Shown here: positions 17,801 to 25,900 of the stretch, one piece after another
Layout of the letters: every line of letters starts with the position of its first letter
Numbering within the stretch: the stretch's first letter is position 1
DNA from: Streptomyces regalis
GTDB lineage: Bacteria; Actinomycetota; Actinomycetes; Streptomycetales; Streptomycetaceae
Assembly: GCF_001509475.1 (NCBI RefSeq)
Contig: NZ_LLZG01000231.1
Location: 144,645-208,644 of the forward strand
Length of the DNA stretch: 64,000 bases
Direction: 5' to 3'
Notes under the pieces: model-generated
What the model was told of the DNA's origin: nothing
Seen by the model: the letters and a program-made list of their open reading frames with translations, nothing else
Database searches by the model: none
Position numbers and translations under genes: made by a program

Positions 17801-19578
17801 CGATCGGAGAGCCGAGGATGAGCGGTCTCATCGAGTTCCTGCACGCCCAGGTGTCCCTGCTCCAGTCCTTCGACCCGGCCGGCCGGAACCTGCCGTCGGC
17901 TGCCGTCCCGACGATGGCCGTGCCCGTCGGGGAACGGATCGAGGAGAGGCTGCCCGAGGCCGCGCATGCGGGACGGGCACTTCAGACGGCGTCCGTCGAG
18001 CCCCCCGCGGCACCGGTCGTGGCCGGCTCCGACGAGGTGCGGGCGGCGGTGTATGCCGGGATAGCCAAGGTCAGCGCCTACCCCGAGGAGTTCCTGCGCC
18101 CCGAGCAGGTCTTCGCCACCGACCTCGGGTTCGACTCCATCATGCTGGCGGAGCTGGCCACCCGGCTGCGCAGCAAGTGGCCGGACCTTCAGGTGAAGGC
18201 CGCGGAGATGATGGACATCGCCACGATCGGCGATCTGGTCAGGACCATCGAGGACCGCCTCGGCGTGCAGCCCATGGCGGAGATTCCCGCGCCGCGGACA
18301 CCGGTCGCACAGCAGGGGCCCGAGATCGGCCCCGCCGTACCCGCCGGGCGATCCGATACGGGCGTAGACCGTCGCGAGGCCGCCGACGTCCGGGTGTTCC
18401 CGGAGGTCCTCGCCTCACTGGAGCGCAAGCGCACAATCGAGGCGTCCGGCGTCGTCAACCCGTACTTCCTGCCGCACGAGGGCACCATCCGGGACACCAC
18501 CCGGGTCGGTGAGCGCGAGCTGATCTCGTTCTCCAGCTACAACTACCTGGGCCTGTCGGGGCATCCGGCGGTCGCTGCGGCGATCCAGGACGCCGTCGAA
18601 CGCTACGGCTCCTCGGTGTCCGCCGCCCGCATCCTCTCCGGCAACCGCCCGCTGCACGAGGAACTCGACCGGGGCCTTGCCGAACTCGTCGGCGCTCAGG
18701 ACGCCGTGAGTCTGGTCAGCGGGCACGCCACCAACGTCACGGTCATCGGGCACCTGATGGGACCCGAGGATCTGATCCTGCACGACTCCCTCGCGCACGA
18801 CAGCATCATCCAGGGCTGCCGCCAGTCGGGCGCCGCCCGGCAGCCCTTCCCGCACAACGACCTCGTGGCCCTCGACCGCATCCTCAGCCATGTACGGGAG
18901 AACTACCGGCGGGTGCTGGTCGTGGTGGAGGGCGTGTACAGCATGGACGGCGACACCGCCGACCTGCCCGCACTCATCGCCGTCAAGCAGAAGCACGATG
19001 CCCTGCTCATGGTGGACGAGGCCCACAGCATCGGCGTCATGGGCAAGACCGGCGGCGGCATGGCCCAGTTCTCCGGGGTCAACCCGGACGACGTGGACGT
19101 GTGGATGGGCACCCTGTCCAAGTCGCTGGCCAGCTGCGGCGGTTACGTGGCCGGGCGACAGGAGCTGATCGAGCACTTCCGGTACACCCTGCCGGGCTTC
19201 GTGTTCAGCGCGGGTCTGCCTCCCGCGTCCACCGCGGCCGCGCTCACCGCGCTGCGGCTGATCCGCGAGGAGCCCGAGCGGGTCACCCGACTGCACGACA
19301 ACGCGGCGCTTTTCCTGCGGCTCGCGGCCGAGGCAGGCGTCGACGTGGGCACCAGCGAGGGCACCCCGGTCGTGCCCGCGATCACCGGCGACTCCGACAA
19401 GGCGCTCCGCCTCGCCGACCGCCTCTACACCCGCGGTGTCAGCGCCAACCCGATCCTGCACCCGGCGGTGGAGGAGCGCCTCGCCCGGCTGCGGTTCTTC
19501 ATCACCTCCGAGCACACGGAGGAGCAGATCACCACCGCGGTCCGCATCCTCGGCGAGGAACTGGCCGCGCTCTCCTGA
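14890..19578 (+). CDS. Fused polyketide synthase / alpha-oxoamine synthase (KS-AT-ACP-AOS)
   Basis: A 1562-residue multidomain enzyme. Ketosynthase (about 1-440): nucleophile Cys204 in DAACSSA, His339 in EAHGTGTP, His378 in GHTLSAAG, so the triad is complete. Acyltransferase (about 570-880): PGQGSQ, Ser670 in GHSVGE, and HAFH at 771-774, the pattern of malonyl-specific AT domains. ACP (about 1040-1115): phosphopantetheine Ser1083 in LGFDSI. C-terminal PLP alpha-oxoamine synthase (about 1165-1562): SSYNYLGLSGHP, DEAHSIGVMG, and the Schiff-base Lys1411 in TLSKSL. No KR, DH, ER or TE is present. By family logic the chain is extended once or iteratively with malonyl units, then released by decarboxylative condensation with an amino acid to an alpha-amino ketone. 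The GTG start at 14890 has GAGG eight bases upstream; ATG 14869 and 14899 are alternatives. It begins the rightward operon; the 278-bp region before it shows no gene. Confidence 0.92.
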   Translation: MAGMAIVGMSCRFPGAANVGEFWKLLVNAEPQFSAVPANRWDHSAYYRPGDFREPHGVYTDQVAFLPEVDRFAPAHYGIPPRRARTMDPQAKLFVDLAREALQDAGWERSGFDRARTGVFAGVTSLDHRDISVSRITANLLADGSFHDGESDPELLARLHEATDSSLMPMNSFTIPGALANMVPCTVSEVLDLGGPSVSLDAACSSALVALDAAVRSLRSGACSIALVGGVYISLSPTPLVGFARSGALSRQGVCRPFDERADGFVLGEGGATLVLRPVEDALAAGDRIYAVITGVGSANDGRGGGPMTPQAQGQLAALRAAYRDAGIAPGQIDLLEAHGTGTPVGDRTEIEAIGLLRSESGSCEPCYVSSSKALIGHTLSAAGAAGLVKAALAVHHGVVPPQPAEIRVNGTLDLGASDLRLTTTAQEWPHDGLRRAGVSSFGFGGTNVHAVLEGAPAAVPARGGEDRLPDEPWLFLFSAGSVPDLARHADDVRRSVAADLEATPAEVAHTLARRELLTARLAFVAATREELLDRLQVAAGRLADGALGELAPGIHAAARPLPAEERRIAFAFPGQGSQRPGMLADLVRRFPSLAGRAAELAAVTADESETVPQALPRLLWESHDADDSDAQAALTVTDMCQPALGITGAGTVELLAACGIQPDVAVGHSVGEFPAAVAAGAFAAPDAVRFMTRRGAALATAVPSGTGAMLAVQAPLAEAERLAQSVEGVWPACYNHEGQLVFSGSAETVEALRAHCAEQGVAAVRLRVSHAFHSPLVAAADEAMAETIAGLALTEPTRTFISGVSGQECREPQEIKHLWSRHNTAPVRFTDAVRSVAATGARFLVQVYGGDTLLRMAGRSEAGAELELVPLTTGRSDHGRAFLTALGRLAVAGAPLDPAVLLPAEGGRLLSLPPSPLQTSVYTVRTGTGRTKRRVVIPSPAATTATEPSGTRVPEPSLRTVIPSPLATSPIGEPRMSGLIEFLHAQVSLLQSFDPAGRNLPSAAVPTMAVPVGERIEERLPEAAHAGRALQTASVEPPAAPVVAGSDEVRAAVYAGIAKVSAYPEEFLRPEQVFATDLGFDSIMLAELATRLRSKWPDLQVKAAEMMDIATIGDLVRTIEDRLGVQPMAEIPAPRTPVAQQGPEIGPAVPAGRSDTGVDRREAADVRVFPEVLASLERKRTIEASGVVNPYFLPHEGTIRDTTRVGERELISFSSYNYLGLSGHPAVAAAIQDAVERYGSSVSAARILSGNRPLHEELDRGLAELVGAQDAVSLVSGHATNVTVIGHLMGPEDLILHDSLAHDSIIQGCRQSGAARQPFPHNDLVALDRILSHVRENYRRVLVVVEGVYSMDGDTADLPALIAVKQKHDALLMVDEAHSIGVMGKTGGGMAQFSGVNPDDVDVWMGTLSKSLASCGGYVAGRQELIEHFRYTLPGFVFSAGLPPASTAAALTALRLIREEPERVTRLHDNAALFLRLAAEAGVDVGTSEGTPVVPAITGDSDKALRLADRLYTRGVSANPILHPAVEERLARLRFFITSEHTEEQITTAVRILGEELAALS

Positions 19579-19682
19579 CCCACCCCGAACGGCACCGGGG
19601 CGGGCCGGCCGATTCCCCCGCCGTCGGCTCCGCCCCGGTGCACCCCGCACTCCGTCCCGTCCCCCAGACGAGGGAAGAAGCC

Positions 19683-20801
19683 ATGACCGAACCGATCCGC
19701 GTAGGTGTCATCGGCGCCGGCACCGAGCGGGGCTGGGCCAGGATGTCGCACCTGCCGGCCCTGACCGCCCTGCCGGACTACGAGATCACGGCGGTCGCCA
19801 CCACCCGCTCCGGCAGCGCCCGCCGTGCCGCCGAACACTACGGAGCCGCCCACGCCTTCACCGACCCGGCCCGGCTGAGCGGCCACCCCGACGTGGACCT
19901 GGTCGTCGTCGCGGTGAAGACGCCGGACCACGCCGAGCTCGTCCTGCCGGCCCTGGATGCGGGCAAGCACGTCTACTGCGAGTGGCCGCTCGCGCGCACC
20001 ACCAAAGAGGCCGAGGTGATGGCCGCGGCCGCCGGGAAGGCCGGCGTCCACCACGCGGTCGGCCTCCAGGCCCGGCACGCGCCCGCGGTCCGCCACGCCC
20101 GCCGGCTGCTCACCTCCGGCGCCATCGGCCGGGTCACCGGGGTGAACGTGTATGCCGCGCGGGCCAAGGGAGCGGGCGGCACCGTCACCTCCGACTCCGT
20201 GTACACGCTCGACCGGCGCAACGGCGCCGGGACCCTGGAGGTCGCCGGCGGGCACACGCTGGATCTGGTGGAGTTCCTGTGCGGGGCCATCGGCCGGCTC
20301 TCGGCCTCCCTGTCCGTCCAGCAGCCCAGGCTGACCGTCTCCGACACCGCCGAGAGCATCGGCGCCACCACCGCCGACCACATCGTCATCGGCGGGTTCC
20401 TGGTCACCGGCGTCCCCGTGTCGGTGCACATCCACGACGGCAAAGCCGGCCACGCCCGCACCCGCTTCGAGTTCTCCGGCACCCGCGGCAGCCTCGCCCT
20501 CGTCTCCGAGGGGCCCGCCGCGGGACACGGCATCCAGGTCGGCGACATCCGCCTGTACGGGGCGGACGGCGCCGCGGACGGCCGGCGGGAAGTGCCCGTG
20601 CCACCGACGTGCCGTACGGCGGTGGACGTACCCGACACCGCCGTACGCAACGTGGCGGAGCTGTACACCGCGCTGGCCCGGGACATCCGGACCGGCACGC
20701 GCACCGTGCCCGACTTCGAGGCCGCTTTGGGACTGCACCTGCTCCTCGACACGGTCCGGTCCGCCGACCAGGCCGCCGCGAGCCAGGTCCGGGAGGCATG
20801 A
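19683..20801 (+). CDS. Gfo/Idh/MocA-family NAD(P)-dependent oxidoreductase
   Basis: 372 residues. The Rossmann fold begins IRVGVIGAGTERGWARMSHLPAL, and the family's conserved lysine motif appears as GKHVYCEWPLA. The canonical E-K-P is E-W-P here: Trp replaces the Lys normally involved in catalysis, which some family members tolerate. AGGHTLDLVEF in the second domain carries the conserved His region. The ATG at 19683 follows a GAGGGAAGAAG site. It lies 104 bp after the fused synthase and overlaps closely with the next gene. A ketone reduction or sugar-type oxidation is plausible; the EWP variant deserves caution. Confidence 0.85.
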   Translation: MTEPIRVGVIGAGTERGWARMSHLPALTALPDYEITAVATTRSGSARRAAEHYGAAHAFTDPARLSGHPDVDLVVVAVKTPDHAELVLPALDAGKHVYCEWPLARTTKEAEVMAAAAGKAGVHHAVGLQARHAPAVRHARRLLTSGAIGRVTGVNVYAARAKGAGGTVTSDSVYTLDRRNGAGTLEVAGGHTLDLVEFLCGAIGRLSASLSVQQPRLTVSDTAESIGATTADHIVIGGFLVTGVPVSVHIHDGKAGHARTRFEFSGTRGSLALVSEGPAAGHGIQVGDIRLYGADGAADGRREVPVPPTCRTAVDVPDTAVRNVAELYTALARDIRTGTRTVPDFEAALGLHLLLDTVRSADQAAASQVREA

Positions 20802-20802
20802 G

Positions 20803-22506
20803 ATGACCGTCCAGGCTTCCGCGGAGCGCCCTGCGACGGGTGCCGCGCCGACCTTCCTGACCGCCCTGACCAGCGGCCGCCCGGCGTTCGACGCCTGGCG
20901 CGGCGCATCCCCGCCGCACAGCGCCGAACAGCCGGCGGAGGTGGCACGGCTCCTGGCCTTCCTCGACACCGAGGCCGACCCGGACGCCGTCGACCGAGAG
21001 GGAGAGATCGCCCCGTCCCTGATCGCGCGCCTGAAGGACCTCGGCGCCTTCCGGCTGGCGGCGGGCAAGGACCTCGGCGGGCTCGCGCTGTCGCCGTACG
21101 AGGTCTTCCGGGTCGTCGAGGCGGTCGCGTCCCGGTCCACCGCGATCGGCTTCATGCTCGCCGTCCACAACGGCATCGGGGTGGGTACGTCGCTGCTGCC
21201 GACGCTGCCGCACGGCTCACTGCGCGACCTGATCCGGCGCCGTACCACCGAAGGCATGATCTCCGGCTTCGCGGACGCGGAGCCCGCCGGACAGGGCAAC
21301 CAGTGGCCGACGACCACCGCGGACCCGACCCCCGACGGCTCGGCGTATGTACTCAGGGGCGACAAGCAGTTCATCAGCAACGGACCCGTCGCCGACCTGC
21401 TGGGCGTCAGCGTGACCGTACGGGAGGAGGACGGCCCCAGAGTCGGCCTGGCCGTGGTGGACACGCGGGCCCCCGGCTTCGAGGTACGGGCCGGACTGGA
21501 GTACCTGGGTGTACGGGGGCTGCCCAACGGCTGGCTGCGCCTGAACGGGGTGACCATACCCAGGGACCATGTGGTGACGGTTCCGCAGGGCGACCCCCGG
21601 CACACTCCCCGGCTGGCGTCGGCCGTCCTGACCGCCCGGATGCTCATCCAGGCGGCCCCGGCACTCGCCATCGCCCGCAATTGCCTGCGCTGGTCACGGG
21701 AGTTCGTGGCACGTCGGCGCATCGACGGCATCGGCCTGGGGGAGTACGACCTCACCCAGCGCACGCTCGCGGCCAACGCGGCAGAGGTACGCGCCATGGA
21801 CGCGGTGGTCCGCTGGAGTCTGGGCGCCCCGGCACCCGACGACCGCTGGCTCGAACGCATGGCCGCCCGCAACTTCTGCACCGAGGCGTGCACCCGGGTC
21901 GTGGACCGCACGGTCTCGCTCCTGGGCGGCGAAGGGCTGGAGACCGTCCGCTCGAAACGCCGGCGCGGAGCACTGCCCGTACCGCTGGAGCGGGCGTTCC
22001 GGGATGCCCGGATGCTGCGGACGGCCGGCGGTGTCGACGACCGGGTCGACATGCAGGCGGGCCAGGCCCTCCTCGCGCGCATCGCGGACGCGCCCCCGCC
22101 TGCCGCCGCACACGACGCCTCCCCGGGTCCGCTCGCGGCCACCGAGAACTTCTCTGCGCGCAACGCCCGTCACCTGCAGGCCCTGCACGAGGACCTGGCC
22201 CGCTTCCCGGTCGCCTGCCGTGAGGTCGCCGCCCTCGTGGCGGGGGAGCGGGAGCAGTCCGCCCAGCAGTTTCCGCTGCTGCTGCTCGGCCGGATCGCCC
22301 GCGAACTGTTCGGCACGGCGGCGGTCCTCGCCGCGGCCGAGGGCGACGGGCACCAGCGGCTCACGGACGTTCACTGCACGGCCGCACGGTTCCGGCTGCG
22401 CGACCTGTGGGCGCGCCTCGACGCCCCGGACCACCCGGACCACGCCGGCATCGCCGGTGCGGTGCTCTCCCGGGACCGGCACGTGGACGACCTGCTCGGC
22501 CTGTGA
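20803..22506 (+). CDS. Acyl-CoA dehydrogenase-like flavoprotein with C-terminal extension
   Basis: 567 residues, longer than the ~380 of ordinary acyl-CoA dehydrogenases. The N-terminal and middle domains are recognisable (SRSTAIGFMLAVHNGIG; MISGFADAEPAGQG; YVLRGDKQFISNGP; VDRTVSLLGGEGLETVRSKRR; ERAFRDARML). The usual EGT-x-E/Q segment that supplies the catalytic glutamate reads TAGGVDDRVDMQAG here, so the base is apparently missing or displaced. Residues ~430-567 form an extra helical region. The start ATG overlaps closely with the stop of the preceding gene (one base between). It could desaturate an acyl-ACP or acyl-CoA intermediate, or be a non-dehydrogenase relative. Confidence 0.82.
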   Translation: MTVQASAERPATGAAPTFLTALTSGRPAFDAWRGASPPHSAEQPAEVARLLAFLDTEADPDAVDREGEIAPSLIARLKDLGAFRLAAGKDLGGLALSPYEVFRVVEAVASRSTAIGFMLAVHNGIGVGTSLLPTLPHGSLRDLIRRRTTEGMISGFADAEPAGQGNQWPTTTADPTPDGSAYVLRGDKQFISNGPVADLLGVSVTVREEDGPRVGLAVVDTRAPGFEVRAGLEYLGVRGLPNGWLRLNGVTIPRDHVVTVPQGDPRHTPRLASAVLTARMLIQAAPALAIARNCLRWSREFVARRRIDGIGLGEYDLTQRTLAANAAEVRAMDAVVRWSLGAPAPDDRWLERMAARNFCTEACTRVVDRTVSLLGGEGLETVRSKRRRGALPVPLERAFRDARMLRTAGGVDDRVDMQAGQALLARIADAPPPAAAHDASPGPLAATENFSARNARHLQALHEDLARFPVACREVAALVAGEREQSAQQFPLLLLGRIARELFGTAAVLAAAEGDGHQRLTDVHCTAARFRLRDLWARLDAPDHPDHAGIAGAVLSRDRHVDDLLGL

Positions 22507-22537
22507 TCCCGCCCGTCGACCCGACAGGGGGCCCGAC

Positions 22538-22708
22538 ATGCACGCCGCCACTCCTCCACCCCCGTCCCTTCCACGCCCGCCCGCGGCTCCTGCCCCGACA
22601 GCCCCGGCCACGCCCCTGCTCTCCTCCTACGAGATGTTCCACAAGCTGATGGCTGCTCCTTGGGCGAGCCGTCGGCCCGCGCGGATCGCCCCTACGAGTC
22701 GCTCGTGA
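22538..22708 (+). CDS. Small coupled ORF (56 residues), unknown function
   Basis: ATG at 22538 preceded by AGGGGG. The first ~27 residues are Pro/Ala-rich; then LLSSYEMFHKLMAAPW and a basic tail RRPARIAPTSRS. Its TGA stop at 22706-22708 overlaps a GTG at 22705 (GTGA), which is the best-placed start of the following AvrD-like gene. That four-base overlap and the 31-base gap after the acyl-CoA dehydrogenase gene make translation plausible. I do not recognise it: it could be a leader for coupling, a small accessory protein, a precursor peptide, or the frameshifted N-terminus of the AvrD-like protein. Confidence 0.45.
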   Translation: MHAATPPPPSLPRPPAAPAPTAPATPLLSSYEMFHKLMAAPWASRRPARIAPTSRS

Positions 22709-23739
22709 CGGGCCCGAGGGCGACCCGGCTGGTCGTCCCCGCAATCGACGACTATCTCGGCCCCGGTGAGCGCCGCTACTTCGGCGGCGGCTTCCGGCGC
22801 GTGCGGCAGCGGCTGGCGGCCATCAGTGTCGTCGGCCGGGCCGAGTCCACCGAGGCGACCGCCCGTGCGTCCGTGAGCTACCCGTCCGACTGGTCCGCGA
22901 AGGGCACCGGCACCGAACTCGTCCCCCACCTCAGCAGCGTCGACGCCCTGGTGCTGGGAGCGCAGCTGGCCGAGATCCTGCTCGGCCACGCCTACCGTCT
23001 CGACGCCGGTGCCCGCTCGCGGATGTGGCTGCGGAGCGTCCGGATGCGGGCCGGTGCCCATCCGCAGGAGGACCTCGACCGCCTCGCCGTGCACGGCGTC
23101 GCCCGTCCCGCCGAGTCGGTGCACGTCACGGACGGCCTGCGCGTCTCCCCGATCCGGTTCCGCATCGGCTCGATGGAGGTCTGGTGCGAGGTCCAGCACG
23201 AGGTGTCGGGCGGATACCGGCCCGACGGCGCGCAGACACGCCACGCGAGTGTCGAGGAGGCCCTGGGGGAGCCGCACCGGCGGTACTTCGCCGAGCTGTT
23301 CCGACACCGCGGCCAGCACGTCACGGGCCTCACCGTCGACCGGGAGTCCGGACGGGTCGACGCCACCGCCCACATCACGCCCGCACCCGGCGAAAGCCCC
23401 CTGCGCTCCACCGGCCTTGAGGCGGCCTACGCGCCCAGCGCGTCCATGATCGATGCGATCACCGTCATGGGCCAGCTCGCGCAGGTCCTGCTGTACGAGA
23501 TCGACGGCCTCGACCGCAGCGACAGCAACACCCTCTGGCTGCGCCAGGCAGCCCTGTCCACGCGCCTGCCGCTGCGCCCGCTGGATCACGCGTTCCCCGT
23601 GCACGCGCGGATCGAGGACACCCGCGTGCTGTCCATCGCCGACGACACCTGGCGGGTCTGCGATCTCGGCTACGCGTTCCACGGCATCACCGGAGGCTTC
23701 TCCGTGGCACACCGACTACCGAACCGAGGGCTGCGATGA
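22705..23739 (+). CDS. AvrD-like protein (AfsA-related double hot-dog family)
   Basis: 344 residues from GTG 22705 (a TTG at 22660 would extend it by 15). The N-terminal IDDYLGPGERRYFGGGFRRV, then SYPSDWSAKG, PHLSSVDALVLGAQLAEILL, and the second-half counterpart YAPSASMIDAITVMGQLAQVLLYEIDG, match what I recall of the AvrD family, the Pseudomonas syringolide-forming protein related to AfsA. The repeated D-A-hydrophobic-G-Q-LA pattern in both halves supports a duplicated hot-dog fold. Syringolide formation joins a beta-ketoacyl chain to a pentulose, so this protein may esterify or cyclise a beta-ketoacyl product of the locus. It overlaps the next gene by four bases (ATGA). Family call from memory; function inferred. 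Confidence 0.6.
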   Translation: MTGPRATRLVVPAIDDYLGPGERRYFGGGFRRVRQRLAAISVVGRAESTEATARASVSYPSDWSAKGTGTELVPHLSSVDALVLGAQLAEILLGHAYRLDAGARSRMWLRSVRMRAGAHPQEDLDRLAVHGVARPAESVHVTDGLRVSPIRFRIGSMEVWCEVQHEVSGGYRPDGAQTRHASVEEALGEPHRRYFAELFRHRGQHVTGLTVDRESGRVDATAHITPAPGESPLRSTGLEAAYAPSASMIDAITVMGQLAQVLLYEIDGLDRSDSNTLWLRQAALSTRLPLRPLDHAFPVHARIEDTRVLSIADDTWRVCDLGYAFHGITGGFSVAHRLPNRGLR

Positions 23740-24479
23740 CGACGACAGGGTTCACCCCCACGACAGCCGTGCCGAGCAGGACGGGCACGAAGCGACTGGC
23801 CGTCTCCGGCACGTACAGCACGGGCAAGACCACGACGACCATCGCGCTCTCCCACCTCACGGGAATACCGCGCACCCACGCCCGGACCATGCGCGAGATC
23901 CTCGCCGACGTGCTGCCGGACAAGCGCCTGGAGGAGTGCACGGCGTCCGAGCTGATCCAGCTCGGCATCCGCCGGTTCACCGAGCGCGCCGTGCACGAGT
24001 CCCACCTCGCCGGCGGCTTCCTCTCCGACGGCTCGTCGCTGCACGAGTGGGTGTACGGCAAGGTCCGCGTCCGCGCCGGGATCCATCCCACCGACGGCTA
24101 CGAGGCGGGTGAGGCGGCCCCGGACTTCTACGAGGAGGTGATCGACGGCATGGGTGCGGTGCTGAAGGATCACGCGCGGCGGGCCTACGACGTCTTCATC
24201 CATCTGCCGGTGGAGTTCGACCTGGTCGCCGATGGGCACCGGCCGGTCTCCGAGCGGTTCCGGGAGATGTCCGACGAGCTGCTGCGCGGCACGCTCGACG
24301 AGCTCCGGATCCCGTACCACGTCGTCGGCGGCACCATCGAACAGCGGCTCGCCACCATCGTCGACATCTTCGGACTGCCCGCGTTGATGAGCCTGGAGCG
24401 CGCCGTGGAACTGGCTCGCAGCGAGACGGCCGACGGCTATCGGCAGGTCTCCGCTGCTGCCGCGCGCCGCTCCGCGTGA
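23736..24479 (+). CDS. P-loop ATP/GTP-binding protein (NadR-kinase-like)
   Basis: 247 residues. The Walker A motif is SGTYSTGKTTT near residue 27, the GxYxxGKT form typical of AAA_28/NadR-like nucleotide kinases. VFIHLPVEFDLVADGHRPVSERFREMSDELL resembles the substrate-lid segment of the same proteins. The start ATG overlaps the AvrD-like stop by four bases, so the two proteins are translationally coupled and likely act together. A kinase that phosphorylates a small hydroxylated or nucleoside-like substrate is plausible but unproven. Confidence 0.75.
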   Translation: MTTTGFTPTTAVPSRTGTKRLAVSGTYSTGKTTTTIALSHLTGIPRTHARTMREILADVLPDKRLEECTASELIQLGIRRFTERAVHESHLAGGFLSDGSSLHEWVYGKVRVRAGIHPTDGYEAGEAAPDFYEEVIDGMGAVLKDHARRAYDVFIHLPVEFDLVADGHRPVSERFREMSDELLRGTLDELRIPYHVVGGTIEQRLATIVDIFGLPALMSLERAVELARSETADGYRQVSAAAARRSA

Positions 24480-24726
24480 CAGTGCGATGAGCTGCCGAGC
24501 CCTGCCGGTGGCCGCCGGCGTACGGAAACTGCCTGCGGTGATCCTCCCGGCCCGAGTGCACCGGCTTCTGGAGCCGCGCCCCACGTGAGCACCGGCTCCT
24601 GACGCCATGGCCCGTGAGAGCAACCGCCCCCTGAGCCCATCGCCCCGCATGCATGACCGCGCAGCTGACGACGGGGCTTGCACACAGCCAGAACCCCCCT
24701 GCCCCGACAACTCCGAGGGAGTCCCC

Positions 24727-25857
24727 ATGTCCGGCACTACCAGCCCCGCTGCCCGAACCGCCGTGCCCGCGCCCGCCGCTTCCGTACCCGCGGTGTCGCC
24801 GCTGTTCCGCCCTTTCACGGTGGGTGGGTTGAGCCTGCCCAACCGGATCGCCATGGCGCCGATGACCCGGAACTTCTCGCCGAACGGCGTGCCCGGTCCT
24901 GAGGTCGCCGAGTACTACGCGCGACGGGCCCGGGGCGGCGTCGGCCTCATCGTCACCGAAGGGACGGTCGTGGGCCACGCCGCCTCCGCCCCGGCCACCA
25001 CCGTGCCGCGCTTCCACGGCGAGGACGCCCTCGCGGGCTGGGCCGGGGTCGTGGCTGCCGTGCACGCGGAGGGTGGCCGGATCATCCCGCAGCTGTGGCA
25101 CGCCGGCCTGGAACGCAAGGGCGACGGCGTACCCGATCCGCAGGTGCCCGCCGCAGGGCCCGCCACGCTCTCCGAGTCCGACATCGCCGAGGTGGTCGCC
25201 GCCTTCGGCCGGGCCGCCGCGGACGCCAAGCGGCTGGGCTTCGACGGTCTTGAACTGCACGGCGGACACGGTTACCTGATCGACCAGTTTCTCCGTCCCG
25301 AGTCCAACACCCGCACCGACGGATACGGCGGTGACCTCGGAGGCCGCACCCGGTTCGCCGCCGAGGTGGTGGCAGCGTGCCGGGCGGCGGTGGGGTACGA
25401 CTTCCCGATCTTCCTGCGGATCTCCCAGTGGACCGTCGGCGACTTCGGCGCTCGGCTGGCGGCCACGCCCGACGAGCTTGAACTGCTGCTGGGCCCGCTG
25501 ATCGAAGCGGGTGCCGATGTCATCGACTGCTCGACCAGGCGCTTCTGGCTGCCGGAGTTCGCCGGTTCCGACCTCTCCCTCGCGGGCTGGGTGAAGAAGC
25601 TGACCGGCCTGCCGACGGTCGCCGTCGGTTCGGTCGGGCTCGACGACAGCGAGTTCCAGAGCGCTCTCATCGAGGGCAAGGGCGCGGCGAACGGTTCCCT
25701 GGACCGCCTGGTGGAGCTGATGGAACGGGACGAGTTCGACCTCGTGGCCGTCGGGCGCCTGCTGCTCTCGGACCCGGAATGGGTGGCCAAGATCCGCGAG
25801 GGCCGCCACGCCGAGCTGCGCCCATTCTCCGCCGAGGCCCTGCTGAGCCTGGTCTGA
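24727..25857 (+). CDS. Old-yellow-enzyme-family NADH:flavin oxidoreductase
   Basis: 376 residues. FRPFTVGGLSLPNRIAMAPMTRNFS is the FMN-binding N-terminal beta-strand of the OYE barrel; LWHAGLERKG, FDGLELHGGHGYLIDQFLRPESNTRTDGYGG and the late LVAVGRLLLSDPEW are hallmark segments. The ATG at 24727 has GAGGGAG upstream. These enzymes reduce activated C=C bonds of enones, which fits tailoring of an unsaturated ketone chain. It is 247 bp after the P-loop gene, a gap with no recognisable gene. A strong hairpin follows it at 25901, so it probably ends the rightward operon. Confidence 0.9.
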   Translation: MSGTTSPAARTAVPAPAASVPAVSPLFRPFTVGGLSLPNRIAMAPMTRNFSPNGVPGPEVAEYYARRARGGVGLIVTEGTVVGHAASAPATTVPRFHGEDALAGWAGVVAAVHAEGGRIIPQLWHAGLERKGDGVPDPQVPAAGPATLSESDIAEVVAAFGRAAADAKRLGFDGLELHGGHGYLIDQFLRPESNTRTDGYGGDLGGRTRFAAEVVAACRAAVGYDFPIFLRISQWTVGDFGARLAATPDELELLLGPLIEAGADVIDCSTRRFWLPEFAGSDLSLAGWVKKLTGLPTVAVGSVGLDDSEFQSALIEGKGAANGSLDRLVELMERDEFDLVAVGRLLLSDPEWVAKIREGRHAELRPFSAEALLSLV

Positions 25858-25900
25858 GGCGGTTCCGGTCATGCGGGAAGGATCTCCTCATGCGGGAAAG

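Noticed and set aside
14785..17967. Minus-strand 1060-codon open frame opposite the fused synthase
   Set aside because: No recognisable motif and composition typical of antisense frames, while the plus strand carries complete KS and AT active sites.
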